A DNA stretch of 64,000 nt from Mycobacterium marseillense (GCF_010731675.1 NZ_AP022584.1:930001-994000), one strand, 5' to 3'. Positions 9,230-18,555 are shown, counted from the stretch's first letter. A program made the numbers and translations. The notes: generated from the letters alone by a model not told the origin.

Positions 9230-9808
9230 ATGCCCGCCAGCACGCGCTTGCGCCGCGTCACTGTGCTGTGTATCGCCGTGGCCGGCGGCCTGACCGGGTG
9301 GGCGGCGCCGGCTCGCGCCGACAGCGTCGGTTCCCTGACGCCATTGGTCGACGCCGCCGCGCAACGGCTACAGATCGCCGACCCGGTGGCGGCTTATAAA
9401 TGGCACACCCGTGGGGCCATTGAAGACCCGGTACGCGTCCGCCAGGAATTGGCAAAGCTGGGCGATGACGCCGTCGTCGCGCGCATCGATCGCGACTACG
9501 TCACCCGCGTCTTCGGTGACCAGATCGACGCGACCGAGGCGATCGAGTACAGCCGGTTCGCGGACTGGAAGCTGAATCCGGGTGACGCGCCGGCCGACCC
9601 GGCGGACCTGGCGGCCTCGCGGTCGGCGATCGATGGCCTCAACCAGGAAATGCTGACTCAGATATCGCGAAACTGGGACGTGCTGCACTCGCCGGCGTGC
9701 GCGCCGCAACTGGGCGCCGCGAGGAGCGACATCGCCGCGAGCCGCCGCCTCGATGACCTCTACCAACGGGCCCTCTGGTCAGCGACGCAATCGTATTGCC
9801 AGCAATAA
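9230..9808 (+). CDS. Secreted chorismate mutase (AroQ-gamma type)
   Basis: From the ATG at 9230 the precursor is 192 residues, with a signal peptide ending at APARA before DSVGSL. The mature all-helical domain carries [37 protein letters not shown] and [13 protein letters not shown], all close to the secreted M. tuberculosis chorismate mutase (Rv1885c). It rearranges chorismate to prephenate, here in the periplasm or outside the cell; the reason for export is not understood. AAGGGGAG lies upstream but rather far (about 14 bases). The frame is open to 9137 but that extension overlaps fbpB. C-terminal Cys residues suggest a disulphide. Confidence 0.9.
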   Translation: MPASTRLRRVTVLCIAVAGGLTGWAAPARADSVGSLTPLVDAAAQRLQIADPVAAYKWHTRGAIEDPVRVRQELAKLGDDAVVARIDRDYVTRVFGDQIDATEAIEYSRFADWKLNPGDAPADPADLAASRSAIDGLNQEMLTQISRNWDVLHSPACAPQLGAARSDIAASRRLDDLYQRALWSATQSYCQQ

Positions 9809-9913
9809 TTTAATTTTTCCTCACCATTCCCTAACCGTCGAATTTGGCCTGGCGATAAGGCGATTTCCGCAGATAGAAGGCATATCTCGCGCCATTTTCG
9901 AATAGGTAACGCT

Positions 9914-10351
9914 TTGGCCACACGCGCCGAAATGCTTGACATGAAGAATCCCTGCAAGCTTCTCGTCAAGTCCGTAGCGGTCGGCGGGTTCGTTGCAGCA
10001 TCGATGGCTTCGTCCACGGGTGTGGTGAGCGCGGACGCCGCTCCCAACTGGGACGCGATCGCTCAATGCGAATCCGGCGGCAACTGGCACGCCAACACCG
10101 GAAACGGCAATTACGGTGGACTGCAATTCAAACCGGCCACCTGGGCGCGCTACGGCGGCGTCGGCAACCCGGCGGCCGCCTCCAGGGAGCAGCAAATCGC
10201 CGTGGCCAACCGGGTTTTCGCCGAAGAGGGCGTGGAGCCCTGGCCGAAGTGCGGTGCGAATTCCGGTCTGCCGATCGGTTGGTACTCGCACCCGGCGCAG
10301 GGCATCAAGCAGATCATCAACGGGTTGATCCAGGCGGCCATCCCGCACTGA
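9914..10351 (+). CDS. rpfC: Resuscitation-promoting factor RpfC
   Basis: This is a secreted protein of up to 145 residues with a signal peptide ([26 protein letters not shown]) and a single Rpf domain of about 75 residues. The catalytic Glu lies in CESGGNW, followed by the lysozyme/transglycosylase-like [15 protein letters not shown] core and the second Cys (WPKCG). It cleaves peptidoglycan and helps dormant cells resume growth. The start is uncertain: TTG 9914 has AGGTAA nearby, while ATGs at 9932 and 9941 would give a more usual signal peptide. The position after the chorismate mutase matches Rv1884c. Confidence 0.92.
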   Translation: MATRAEMLDMKNPCKLLVKSVAVGGFVAASMASSTGVVSADAAPNWDAIAQCESGGNWHANTGNGNYGGLQFKPATWARYGGVGNPAAASREQQIAVANRVFAEEGVEPWPKCGANSGLPIGWYSHPAQGIKQIINGLIQAAIPH

Positions 10352-10404
10352 TGACACGCCCGTGTGGTCTATGACCCGACACGAAGCTGTGTTTGGATCA
10401 GCCC

Positions 10405-10866
10405 ATGGAAGGTTCGGCGACTGTTCACATGGCGGCGCCTGCGGCCAAGATCTGGGATCTCATCGCGGACGTGCGCAACACCGGACGGTTTTCCCCGGAA
10501 GTTTTCGAAGCCGAGTGGCTGGGCGATGCGACCGGCCCGGCCCTCGGCGCGAAATTCCGCGGTCACGTCCGGCGCAATGAAATGGGACCGGTGTATTGGA
10601 CGACCTGCAAGGTCACCGCGTGCGAACCGGGCCGCGAATTCGGCTTCACGGTGCTGCTCGGTGATCGGGAGGTCAACAACTGGCACTACCGCTTGGCGCC
10701 CAGCGGCGGCGGAACGGATGTCACCGAGTCGTTTCGGCTGAACCCCGCGCCATGGCTGGGCATGTACTGGTTGTTCGGCGGCTTTCTGCGCAAGCGCCGC
10801 AATATCCGCGACATGACCAAGACGCTGAACCGCATCAAAGACGTGGTCGAGGCCGACGCGTCGTGA
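10405..10866 (+). CDS. SRPBCC (START-like) family protein
   Basis: From the ATG at 10405 there are 153 residues with the polyketide-cyclase/dehydrase fold: opening SATVHMAAPAAKIWDLIADVRNTGRFSPEV, central beta strands, and a final long helix RNIRDMTKTLNRIKDVVEAD. The fold binds hydrophobic ligands in a cavity. An upstream TTG at 10393 is possible. The stop codon overlaps the GTG start of the next SDR gene by four bases, so the pair is translationally coupled, as in Rv1883c-Rv1882c. The ligand is unknown. Confidence 0.82.
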   Translation: MEGSATVHMAAPAAKIWDLIADVRNTGRFSPEVFEAEWLGDATGPALGAKFRGHVRRNEMGPVYWTTCKVTACEPGREFGFTVLLGDREVNNWHYRLAPSGGGTDVTESFRLNPAPWLGMYWLFGGFLRKRRNIRDMTKTLNRIKDVVEADAS

Positions 10867-11696
10867 AATCGGTCTTCATCACCGGCGCAGGCAGCGGCAT
10901 GGGCCGCGAAGGCGCAAAGCTGTTCCACGCCAAAGGCTGGCGGGTGGGCGCGGTGGACCGCAACGACGACGGCCTGGCCACGCTGCAGCAAGAACTGGGT
11001 GGCGACCGGTTGTGGACCCGTGCCGTCGACGTGACCGACAAGGCGGCCCTGGACGGCGCCCTGGCCGACTTCTGCTCCGGCAACACCGGCGGCGGCCTCG
11101 ACATGATGTGGAACAACGCCGGCGTCGGCGAATCCGGGTGGTTCGAGGACGTGCCGTATGACGCCGCGATGCGCCTCGTCGATGTGAACTACAAAGCGGT
11201 GCTGACCGGCGCCTACGGTGCGCTGCCCTACCTCAAGAAAAACCCTGGCAGCCTGATGTTTTCGACGTCGTCCTCCTCGGGGACCTACGGCATGCCCCGC
11301 CTTGCCGTCTACTCGTCGACCAAGCACGCGGTCAAGGGGCTGACCGAGGCGCTGAGCGTGGAGTGGCAGCGACACGGGGTGCGCGTCGCCGACGTGCTGC
11401 CCGGCCTGATCGACACCGCCATCCTCACCACGACGACCAACCACTCCGACGACGGCGGCGCGCCGAGAACGGCCGAGGAGTTGCGCGCCACCGCTCCCAA
11501 GAAAGGCCCGCTGCGGTTGATGCCGGCCAGCAGCGTGGCCGAGGCGGCGTGGCAGGCCTACCACCATCAGAAGCGGCTGCATTGGTATGTGCCCAAGAGC
11601 ATCCGCTTGATCGACTTCTTCAAGGGCTTGAGTCCGGAACTCGTGCGACGCAGTATCGTCAAGGCCCTACCCGCGCTCGCGCCGAAGCGGCAGTAA
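10863..11696 (+). CDS. Short-chain dehydrogenase/reductase (Rv1882c-like)
   Basis: This is a 277-residue protein from GTG 10863, overlapping the preceding stop. The classical SDR motifs are complete: cofactor loop TGAGSGMG (about 7-14), NNAG (about 82), and catalytic YxxxK in VYSSTKHA (about 151). A C-terminal extension with a basic, hydrophobic tail (IRLIDFFKGLSPELVRRSIVKALP) may sit at the membrane. It should oxidise or reduce an unidentified alcohol/ketone. The frame is open upstream to 10752 but that part overlaps the SRPBCC gene. Confidence 0.88.
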   Translation: MKSVFITGAGSGMGREGAKLFHAKGWRVGAVDRNDDGLATLQQELGGDRLWTRAVDVTDKAALDGALADFCSGNTGGGLDMMWNNAGVGESGWFEDVPYDAAMRLVDVNYKAVLTGAYGALPYLKKNPGSLMFSTSSSSGTYGMPRLAVYSSTKHAVKGLTEALSVEWQRHGVRVADVLPGLIDTAILTTTTNHSDDGGAPRTAEELRATAPKKGPLRLMPASSVAEAAWQAYHHQKRLHWYVPKSIRLIDFFKGLSPELVRRSIVKALPALAPKRQ

Positions 11697-11708
11697 GGAG
11701 GTCGGCTG

Positions 11709-12131
11709 GTGCAAAACCGCTTGCCCACAGTCGCTTTGGTCCTGGCGGCGGTCGCCGTCAGCGTCGCGGGCTGCAGCGCCGCGCAGACGACACCGCGCCG
11801 GGCCGCCCGGCTGACCATCGACGGCGCCACCCACACGACACGTCCCCCGGCCTGCCGACAAGACCAGATGTACCGGACCATCAAAATCCCGGACCACGAC
11901 GGCGGCGTCGAAGCGGTGGTGCTGCTCAGCGGTTACCGGGTCATGCCGCAGTGGGTGAAGATTCGCAATGTCGACGGCTTCACCGGCAGCTATTGGCAAG
12001 GCGGCGTGGGAGACGCGCATGTCGACCTCAACAACAATGCCTACACCATCGCCGGCAGCGCGTACGGCATCAACAGCAGCAACCCCAACAAAGTGGTGAC
12101 CACCGACTTCAAAATCGTCGCGGAGTGCTGA
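11709..12131 (+). CDS. lppE: Lipoprotein LppE
   Basis: This is 140 residues from GTG 11709, with AAGGAGG at good distance. The N-terminus QNRLPTVALVLAAVAVSVAGC ends in the lipobox VAGC (acylated Cys at about 22), so the protein is anchored to the outer face of the membrane. The mature domain resembles the mycobacterial LppE/lipoprotein 19-kDa-like beta-sandwich region (GGVGDAHVDLNNNAYTIAGSAYG). Location between the SDR and cyp140 agrees with Rv1881c. Function not known. Confidence 0.85.
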   Translation: MQNRLPTVALVLAAVAVSVAGCSAAQTTPRRAARLTIDGATHTTRPPACRQDQMYRTIKIPDHDGGVEAVVLLSGYRVMPQWVKIRNVDGFTGSYWQGGVGDAHVDLNNNAYTIAGSAYGINSSNPNKVVTTDFKIVAEC

Positions 12132-12186
12132 CTCCCCCGATCGGTGAGGCCTACGCTCGTAGCGAAACCTGAGCGAGGGAGGGCCG

Positions 12187-13509
12187 GTGAAGGAACGACT
12201 GCACTGGTTCGCGATGCATGGCTTCATCCGCGGCGTCGCGGCGTTCGGCGCCCGCCGGGGTGACGTCCAGGCCAGGTTGATTGCCGATCCGGCGGTGGCC
12301 GCCGATCCGGTGGGCTTCTACGACGAAGTCCGCGCCCGCGGCAACCTGGTCAAAGGCCGCGTCGCCTACCTGACGGCCGATCACGCACTCGCCCACGAGC
12401 TGCTGCGGTCCGACGACTTCCGGGTGTTGATTTTCGGGTCGAATCTGCCCGCACCCTTGCGATGGCTCGAGCGCCGCACTCGCGACGACCTCCTGCACCC
12501 CCTGCGCGCGCCCTCCTTGCTGGCCGTCGAGCCCCCCGACCACACCCGCTATCGCAAGACCGTGTCGGCGGTGTTCACGCCCAGGGCGGTCGCGGCCCTG
12601 CGGGAGCGCGTCGAGCAGACGGCCGCCGACCTGCTCGAGCAGCTCACCGGCGAGTCCGGCGTGGTCGACATCGTCGGCCGCTATTGCGCGCAACTGCCCG
12701 TCTCGATCATCAGCGAGATCCTCGGCGTGCCCGAGTCGGACCGGCCGCGCGTCCTGGAATTCGGCGAGCTGGCCGCGCCGAGCCTCGACATCGGCCTGCC
12801 GTGGCGGCAGTACCGCAGCGTGCAGCGCGGAATCGCCGGCTTCAGCACCTGGCTCGCCGAACATCTGCAGCGGCTGCGCCTCGAGCCCAGCGACAACGTG
12901 ATGAGCCAGCTGATCCAGACCGTCGAAAGCGGCTCTGCGGAAACCTATCTCAACGACAGCGAGCTGCAGGCCATCGCCGGACTGGTATTGGCGGCGGGCT
13001 TCGAGACCACGGTCAACCTGCTGGGCAACGGGATTCGCATGCTGTTGGACGCGCCCGAGCACCTCGAGACCCTACGGCGCCGCCCGGAGCTGTGGCCCAA
13101 TGCCGTCGAGGAGATCCTGCGGCTGGAATCGCCGGTGCAGCTGACCGCGCGGGTGGCGCGGGGCGATGTCGAAATCGCGGGGCACCAGCTCGCCCGCGGC
13201 GACCTGGTGCTGGTGTATCTTGCTGCCGCCAACCGGGATCCGGCCGTGTTCAGCGACCCGCACCGCTTCGACATCGAAAGGCCGAACGCCGGACGGCATC
13301 TCGCCTTTTCCGGTGGCCGACACTTTTGTCTCGGCGCGGCGCTTGCCCGCGCCGAGGGAGAAGTGGGCCTGCGGACGTTCTTCGACCGCTTCCCCGAGGT
13401 GCGCGCGGCGGGCACCGGATGCCGGCGCGAGACCCGGGTCCTGCGGGGATGGTCGTCGCTGCCGGTGGCGCTCGGGCCGGCCCGGTCGATGGCCGCCGCC
13501 GAGAGTTAG
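12187..13509 (+). CDS. cyp140: Cytochrome P450 CYP140
   Basis: This is a 440-residue P450 from GTG 12187. Visible are the I-helix AAGFETT (about 264-270), EEILRLE for ExxR (about 303) and the haem loop FSGGRHFCLGAALAR with Cys near 381. It is closest in order and length to CYP140 (Rv1880c), a mycobacterial orphan monooxygenase whose substrate is not established. Basic residues at the N-terminus precede a short helix but no clear membrane anchor. GGGAGGGCCG precedes the start. It follows lppE by 55 bases in the same direction. Confidence 0.9.
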   Translation: MKERLHWFAMHGFIRGVAAFGARRGDVQARLIADPAVAADPVGFYDEVRARGNLVKGRVAYLTADHALAHELLRSDDFRVLIFGSNLPAPLRWLERRTRDDLLHPLRAPSLLAVEPPDHTRYRKTVSAVFTPRAVAALRERVEQTAADLLEQLTGESGVVDIVGRYCAQLPVSIISEILGVPESDRPRVLEFGELAAPSLDIGLPWRQYRSVQRGIAGFSTWLAEHLQRLRLEPSDNVMSQLIQTVESGSAETYLNDSELQAIAGLVLAAGFETTVNLLGNGIRMLLDAPEHLETLRRRPELWPNAVEEILRLESPVQLTARVARGDVEIAGHQLARGDLVLVYLAAANRDPAVFSDPHRFDIERPNAGRHLAFSGGRHFCLGAALARAEGEVGLRTFFDRFPEVRAAGTGCRRETRVLRGWSSLPVALGPARSMAAAES

Positions 13510-13574
13510 CCGTTGGCACGCGAGTATGCCCGCAGTGGTTGACACCGGGTCGCCAACCGAGTTTATTTGCCGGT

Positions 13575-14033
13575 ATGACAGAGGTATCTATGATCGCGGT
13601 CGAGGATGTCGTCCATGGGCTGTGGCAGGCCCTTTCGCGCCGTGATTGGGAGGCGATCCCGGCATTTTTGTCCGACGACTGCCTCTACGTCGACATGCCG
13701 GTTCCGGCCTTGTCGGCCCGCGGTCCCGAGGGCATCGTCAAACGGCTCAAGATGGGTCTCGAGCACCTCGCGGGCTACGAGAACCACACCGGCGTGTTGG
13801 TGTCCAACGGTTCCGACGTGCTCTACGAGCACTCCGAGACCTGGACATTCGCGACCGGCGAGCAGGGTGTCCTGCGATTCGTGACGGTCCACCAGGTCGT
13901 CGACGGCAAGATCACCGTCTGGAAAGACTATTGGGACATGAACAGCCTGGTGGCCTTCGCTCCCCCCAACCACTTCGAGGCTCTGGCGACCGGCGACACG
14001 AGTTGGGTGTTCGACGCGTCAGCGCTCGTCTGA
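13575..14033 (+). CDS. NTF2-like / limonene-epoxide-hydrolase-like protein
   Basis: This is a 152-residue protein starting at ATG 13575. The pattern of an N-terminal helix (VVHGLWQALSRRDWEAIPAFLSDD), LYVDMPVPALSARGPEGIV and alternating strands ending in ITVWKDYWDMNSL is typical of the SnoaL/NTF2 cone fold that includes limonene-1,2-epoxide hydrolases. I could not confirm the full Arg-Asp-Asp catalytic triad, so hydrolase activity is uncertain. It lies 65 bases after cyp140; an epoxide or hydroxylated product of the P450 is one conceivable substrate. Confidence 0.7.
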   Translation: MTEVSMIAVEDVVHGLWQALSRRDWEAIPAFLSDDCLYVDMPVPALSARGPEGIVKRLKMGLEHLAGYENHTGVLVSNGSDVLYEHSETWTFATGEQGVLRFVTVHQVVDGKITVWKDYWDMNSLVAFAPPNHFEALATGDTSWVFDASALV

Positions 14034-14181
14034 CAGTTCCCATTTTCCGAGCCGGGTCGCGGAATCCCCTGCGGCCCACGGCAATACGCCGGCTCGGCGC
14101 GTGGTGCCGTGGAATGCCGGCATGGCCACCCCTCATAGGCCATTCCGGCGATCCCTCGGCACAAACGCTGATAGGGCTTGA

Positions 14182-14328
14182 CTACAACCCGCCCTGTTGC
14201 GGGTATGACACGCGGTCACCAGAACTGGCGGCGTAGCAACCGCCACTGGGTGAGGCGTAGGTCGAAGGCGCCAAAGAGGCGGCGACGGTAGCGAAGGCTG
14301 CGTCGACGACGGCAGCACGGGACAACAT
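14182..14328 (-). CDS. Possible 48-residue small exported peptide
   Basis: A perfect AAGGAGG lies nine bases before an ATG at 14328 on the minus strand. The reading frame encodes 48 residues: an Ala/Val-rich first half (MLSRAAVVDAAFATVAASLA) like a short signal peptide, then PSTYASPSGGCYAASSGD and a stop at 14182. The rest of the 415-base gap (14034-14448) shows no other supported gene. It may be a real small protein, or the intact 5' end of a decayed secreted protein gene. Confidence 0.4.
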   Translation of the reverse strand: MLSRAAVVDAAFATVAASLAPSTYASPSGGCYAASSGDRVSYPQQGGL

Positions 14329-14448
14329 GTGCCCAAACCTCCTTGGAGCCTCAGTTTGGTGACGTTGCCCGATTCGTCTCCCGAAGCCTATGCGCCCCGA
14401 CGTTTGCTTACATCGAAATTTGTGAAAATTTTTGCCCGCGCCGATTTC

Positions 14449-15582
14449 TCACGGCCGGTCACCCGGTGCGGCGAGGCCATAGATCCTTCGGGCGTTCTCG
14501 GCGGCGATGAGATCGACCACCCGGATGGCGTCGGCCTCGCTCCAATCACCGTGATCGACGAATTCGCGCAGCACTCGGTGCAGTCTCCTGCGCCACAGCG
14601 CGGCTCCGAGAAAGTGCAGTTCCGCGGGACCGAATCCGTCTGACGAGTAGAGGATCTTGGACAAGGGCGCCAGCTCCAGCAGCCGCGCGAGGAAAGCCGG
14701 CGACCGCGCCCCCAAGTGATTCACGCTCAGTCCACCGTCGAGGTAGACGTTGTTGAACGCCTGCGCCAGATAGCCGGCCTCACGCTCGTAGGGATAACAG
14801 TGCAACAGCACGATCGGGGCGTCGGCGGCCTGGCGCAGAAAGTCAAGCAGCAGCAGCGGATTGGCCTTGTGCAGATCGCAGTCGCGATCACCGAACCCGA
14901 CGTGGAATTGCAACGGCTTGCCGAGCCGCAGCGCTTGGTGCAACCCGAACCGCAGCAGTACCCGATCCGTTAATCGCGTCCCGCCGCGCTCGCGCCACCG
15001 GGTGGCGGCGTCGGCGACCTCCGTCGTCGATGGCTCGCTGAGGTCGCCCTCGAAACCGCCCCGGTAGGCCAGGATCGATTTGGTGCCAACGGCGCCGGCC
15101 CCGCGGCCGTGCAGGATCTCCTCGAACGCCGCCGCATAGTCACCCGGCGCCTGGGCGGCCTGTTCGGCCACCTCCTCGAGACGCACGATTTCGTGCGCCG
15201 GGTTGCCCGACAGCCGGGCCATCTGCCCGACGCCGGCGATGCCGTCGCCGCCAATGCCGGTGTCTACCAGCCAGTCCCCGACGCCGGCGGCGGCCAGGAA
15301 CATCCGCGCCAGTTCGTCCTCACCGAACTGGCGGCGACGCTCCCAATAAGCCTGCGGGTCGACGTGTTTGGGCAACCCGAGCACGGGGGCGCAGTGCGCG
15401 CGCACGGCGAACCCGAGTTGCGAGTCGAAACCGGAATCGGTGATGGGCTCGGTGTTGGCCTCATTGAGTGCGTTCTCGAATCGCTGTCGGTCTCCTGCCG
15501 TCAACCAACAACCGTGGACGTGCTGATCGATCAGCGACACGGCACCGATGTGCTCGGCCAGGTCGCGGGTGTCGGCGCTCAT
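14449..15582 (-). CDS. Amidohydrolase (metal-dependent hydrolase, Rv1879-like)
   Basis: From ATG 15582 there are 377 residues; a GTG one codon earlier is equally possible. Metal-ligand motifs of the amidohydrolase superfamily are seen: DQHVHG (about 27-32), QFHVGFGD (about 230), VLLHCYPYERE (about 265) and YSSDGFGPAE (about 315). It likely hydrolyses an amide in partnership with glnA3, which starts just 10 bases upstream on the same strand; fused or paired amidohydrolase-glutamine-synthetase-like proteins are known for gamma-glutamyl compounds. The exact substrate is inference. Confidence 0.85.
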   Translation of the reverse strand: MSADTRDLAEHIGAVSLIDQHVHGCWLTAGDRQRFENALNEANTEPITDSGFDSQLGFAVRAHCAPVLGLPKHVDPQAYWERRRQFGEDELARMFLAAAGVGDWLVDTGIGGDGIAGVGQMARLSGNPAHEIVRLEEVAEQAAQAPGDYAAAFEEILHGRGAGAVGTKSILAYRGGFEGDLSEPSTTEVADAATRWRERGGTRLTDRVLLRFGLHQALRLGKPLQFHVGFGDRDCDLHKANPLLLLDFLRQAADAPIVLLHCYPYEREAGYLAQAFNNVYLDGGLSVNHLGARSPAFLARLLELAPLSKILYSSDGFGPAELHFLGAALWRRRLHRVLREFVDHGDWSEADAIRVVDLIAAENARRIYGLAAPGDRP

Positions 15583-15592
15583 CACCAGCCCG

Positions 15593-16954
15593 TCACACAC
15601 TCCAGGCCATGCGGAACCGATCCGCGAGTTGCTCGGGGTCCAGATCGCCGTAGCGTTCGTGTTCCAGCCGGCGGACCGCGACCACCATGTCGACCGCCGG
15701 ATCGCCCAGAATGCTGCGCATCCGCGCCGAAGCATCCAGTGCCGCGATCGCCTCGACCTGCGAATCGGTCAGGCGCACGACGCCGTCCCGCGCGCGATCG
15801 GCGTCGGAGCCGGCGGCCGGGTCGACCGTGATCTCCGGGGGCAGCGGGGCTCCGGATTCGATGCCGTCCAGCGCGAGCCCCAGGATGGCCGCCGACGCCA
15901 GGTACGGATTGGCCGAGGGATCGACGATTTTGACCTCGACGTTGCCCCCGCGCGGGCTGGCGGGTCCGCCGGTGACGAATCGCACTGCGGCCTCGCGGTT
16001 CTCGGTGCCCCAGCACGCGTAGGCGCCGGCCCAATTGCCGGGACGCATCCGCAGGCCCGAGACGATCGATCCGCACAGCACACCCTGGGCTTCCGGCAGG
16101 CCGCGAACCACGCCCGCCACCGCGCTCTCCCCCGCCGGCGTCATGCCCGCGGCGCCCGCGCCGTAGGAGAACAGCGGGCCGTCCGGCGTCGTCAGCGAGA
16201 AGTGTTGGTGGGCACCGGATCCGGCGTCCCCGGCGAAGGGCGTGGGCGACAAGCTAATGCGCAGGCCGTGGCGGCGTGCCACGCGGCCGACGATGAGCCG
16301 CATCAGTACCAGCTGATCGACGGCGGCTATCGGCGACTGCGGTGGCAGCGAGATCTCGAACTGGTTGACGCCAAACTCGGAGTGGAACTGTTCGATCGCG
16401 ATCCCGGCCCCCGTCGCCGACCCGATCACCTCCCGGATGAACGTCTCGCGCTCGAGCACGCCGGCGAGGCCGTACGGGGCCCACAGCGTGGGCGGCAGCC
16501 GGCCACAGTCCGGGGCGACCAGGAGGAATTCGATTTCGTGCCCGACGGTCGCCTCGACGCCGGCGTCGGCGAGCGCGGCCTCGACCCGTCGCAGGGTTCC
16601 GCGCCCGCACGCGGGTACCGGCGTGCCGTCCTGTTCGAAAAACGCGGCGGGCGCCCACGCCAGGCCGTCGCCCACGATGCGCAACGCGGACAGGTCGATC
16701 CGGAGCCGTTGGTCCCCGACCACACCCACGTCGGCGGTGAAGGCGATCCCGGTCTGGTCGATGGCGAACGCGTGCCAGGACGGGCTGGCGCCCAGGCCCG
16801 GATCGGCGAACGTGTTCGTCTGGCGGATCGGCACCGCCTTGGCCAGGGTGAGCCCGGCCGGATTGACGACGGTGCCGATGACCGTGTCGACGCCCTCGGC
16901 CTCCAGCTGGGCGATCGCCGCGGCGGCAAGGGGTGTGCCGGTCATGGCAGTCAT
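15593..16954 (-). CDS. glnA3: Glutamine synthetase-like gamma-glutamylamine ligase GlnA3
   Basis: This is a 453-residue protein of the glutamine synthetase superfamily. Retained motifs are the metal-site Glu in GHEIEFLL (about 138), EQFHSEFGVNQFEIS (about 200), and the GSGAHQHFSL glutamate/ATP loop (about 252). The usual NRxxSY-K-R segment is replaced by RMRPGNWAGAYACWG, and the C-terminal adenylylation NLY loop is absent, so it is not an assimilatory, adenylylated enzyme. GlnA3 orthologues are reported to glutamylate polyamines. The amidohydrolase gene follows after 10 bases. Substrate identity here is by analogy. Confidence 0.86.
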   Translation of the reverse strand: MTAMTGTPLAAAAIAQLEAEGVDTVIGTVVNPAGLTLAKAVPIRQTNTFADPGLGASPSWHAFAIDQTGIAFTADVGVVGDQRLRIDLSALRIVGDGLAWAPAAFFEQDGTPVPACGRGTLRRVEAALADAGVEATVGHEIEFLLVAPDCGRLPPTLWAPYGLAGVLERETFIREVIGSATGAGIAIEQFHSEFGVNQFEISLPPQSPIAAVDQLVLMRLIVGRVARRHGLRISLSPTPFAGDAGSGAHQHFSLTTPDGPLFSYGAGAAGMTPAGESAVAGVVRGLPEAQGVLCGSIVSGLRMRPGNWAGAYACWGTENREAAVRFVTGGPASPRGGNVEVKIVDPSANPYLASAAILGLALDGIESGAPLPPEITVDPAAGSDADRARDGVVRLTDSQVEAIAALDASARMRSILGDPAVDMVVAVRRLEHERYGDLDPEQLADRFRMAWSV

Positions 16955-17003
16955 TCTGCAGCCTCGTCGTGCCCCGGTCGGGTAAACCGTGCCGCGTGGC
17001 CGG

Positions 17004-17885
17004 TCAGTTCTGGCGGCCGACGAGTTCGGAGACGAACCGGTCGAGGAATCCGTCCACCGGTGCCCGACCGGCGGGCCGGATGACGAATTTCGTCAGCCCC
17101 GCCTCGAGGTACGCGTCCAGTTGGCGGTGCAGCCGATCCCACCCGGCGGCGATCAGCTCACCGGGATCGAGATCCGGTCGGCGCTTGCGGGCCGCCGCGG
17201 CCAGGTCGGCGGGCAGCTCGCCCTCGGTGACGGCCAGCGAGATGCCGAAGTGGTCGGGTTCGATGTGCCGGCCGGCCTGCGCCGCGGACCGCTCGATCGC
17301 CTCGCGCCCGGCCCGGGCCTCGGCCGGGGTGAGAAAACTGCCCAGCCAGCCGTCGCCCAAGGCCCCGATGCGCCGAAACGCCGCCGGCGCCGACCCGCCC
17401 AACCAGATGTCCAGCGGCGGCGCCGGTTTCGGGGCGACCGCGGCGCCGGTGACGGTGAAGTAGTGGCCCGTGAACGTGGTCGAATCCCCTTCCAGCGCCG
17501 CGCGCAGCACCCGCAGCGACTCGTCGAAGACCGCCGCCCGCCGGCCGTCGGGGACCACGAACACCTCGCGCTCGGCCGGAATCGCCGACCGCAAACCGAA
17601 CACGGGAAGGACCCGCTTCGGGGCGACGGCCGCCAGCGACGCCAGCTGCTTGGCCACCAGCACCGGATGACGGCCCGGCAGCACCGCCACCGAGGTGCCC
17701 ACCTTCAGCCGGCTCGTGCGGGCGAGCGCGTAGGCCATCCCGACCGTCGGATCCACCGCCGGCGAGTACACCAGCTCGGAGAACCACAGCGAATCCACGC
17801 CGTTGGCCTCGAGGTGATCCACGATGGCGGCCAGCTCATGTGGGGCGGTGTCCGCCCCCAGTCCGACGCCGAAGCGAACCTTCAC
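17004..17885 (-). CDS. F420-dependent luciferase-like (LLM) oxidoreductase
   Basis: From GTG 17885 this is a 293-residue TIM-barrel protein. Typical LLM features are RFGVGLG at the start, LWFSELVYSPAVDPTVGMAYALARTSRLKVGTSV, PGRHPVLVAKQLASLA, and LDIWLGGSAPAAFRRIGALGDGWLG. Mycobacterial members of this group use the deazaflavin F420 or FMN. The longer frame upstream has poor composition. It lies 49 bases before glnA3 on the opposite side of a small gap, same strand order. No substrate can be assigned. Confidence 0.8.
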   Translation of the reverse strand: MKVRFGVGLGADTAPHELAAIVDHLEANGVDSLWFSELVYSPAVDPTVGMAYALARTSRLKVGTSVAVLPGRHPVLVAKQLASLAAVAPKRVLPVFGLRSAIPAEREVFVVPDGRRAAVFDESLRVLRAALEGDSTTFTGHYFTVTGAAVAPKPAPPLDIWLGGSAPAAFRRIGALGDGWLGSFLTPAEARAGREAIERSAAQAGRHIEPDHFGISLAVTEGELPADLAAAARKRRPDLDPGELIAAGWDRLHRQLDAYLEAGLTKFVIRPAGRAPVDGFLDRFVSELVGRQN

Positions 17886-17995
17886 CGGCGTGTCCTCCCG
17901 CGTGGTCTCACCCGTGGCGCAACGCCGCGGCACCACGTTTTGTGCCCGCGGCGCGCGTCACCGCCCACTGCCCGGATTTCGTGGGGCGCGAGCCG

Positions 17996-18490
17996 CTATG
18001 CGCGGCTGGGAATGGTCAGCTTGCAGGCCTGGCCGATGTCGAGGGTCCGCAGCACCCGGCCCATGCCCACCCACAGGGCGCAGGACAGCGCCAGGTCGGC
18101 CAGCAGCTCATCGGAGAAGTGTGGGGCGCAGCGCGCCCAGAAGTCCTCGTCGTCGCGCAGGCCGGTGTGATCGGTGGCGAAGCGGTCGGCGAACTCGGCC
18201 GCCAGCCGCTCCTGGTCGCTGTAGCCGGCCCAGGTGCGCCACTCGTGGACGTGGTCGTACAGCTCTTCGTCGACGCCCGCGGCGGGTCCGTCCTCGTCGC
18301 GGGTGTTGACGCACACGACGCATTCGTTGCGGTGGGCGATCACGGCGCGCGCCAATTCGCGCGTGCGCAACGGCAACCGGTTCTTGGTGTACACCGCTTG
18401 GCTGAAGCCACCGAGCGCGCCGCCGATGTCCGGTGACTTCGCAAACCAGCCGGCCAGGTCGTCGTCAGCAAATGTTCCGATTCGGCTCAT
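17996..18490 (-). CDS. Carboxymuconolactone decarboxylase / AhpD-like protein
   Basis: From ATG 18490 this is a 164-residue helical protein of the CMD family. The segment RELARAVIAHRNECVVCVNTRDEDG carries a CxxC pair as in AhpD-type peroxidase partners, while the AhpD catalytic His after CxxC is not at its usual position. The protein may be a thiol-disulphide oxidoreductase or a non-catalytic relative. It reads in the same direction as the LLM oxidoreductase 110 bases downstream. Confidence 0.78.
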   Translation of the reverse strand: MSRIGTFADDDLAGWFAKSPDIGGALGGFSQAVYTKNRLPLRTRELARAVIAHRNECVVCVNTRDEDGPAAGVDEELYDHVHEWRTWAGYSDQERLAAEFADRFATDHTGLRDDEDFWARCAPHFSDELLADLALSCALWVGMGRVLRTLDIGQACKLTIPSRA

Positions 18491-18555
18491 GGCGTGATGG
18501 TACGCCCGCCGGATGCCGCGAGTGACGGTTGCCGGGAAACGGGTGGCGCCGCCCG

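Noticed and set aside
12462..14033. One long 523-codon frame joining cyp140 region to the NTF2-like protein
   Set aside because: Its first two thirds are out of frame with cyp140 and Arg-rich; only the part from ATG 13575 is a protein.
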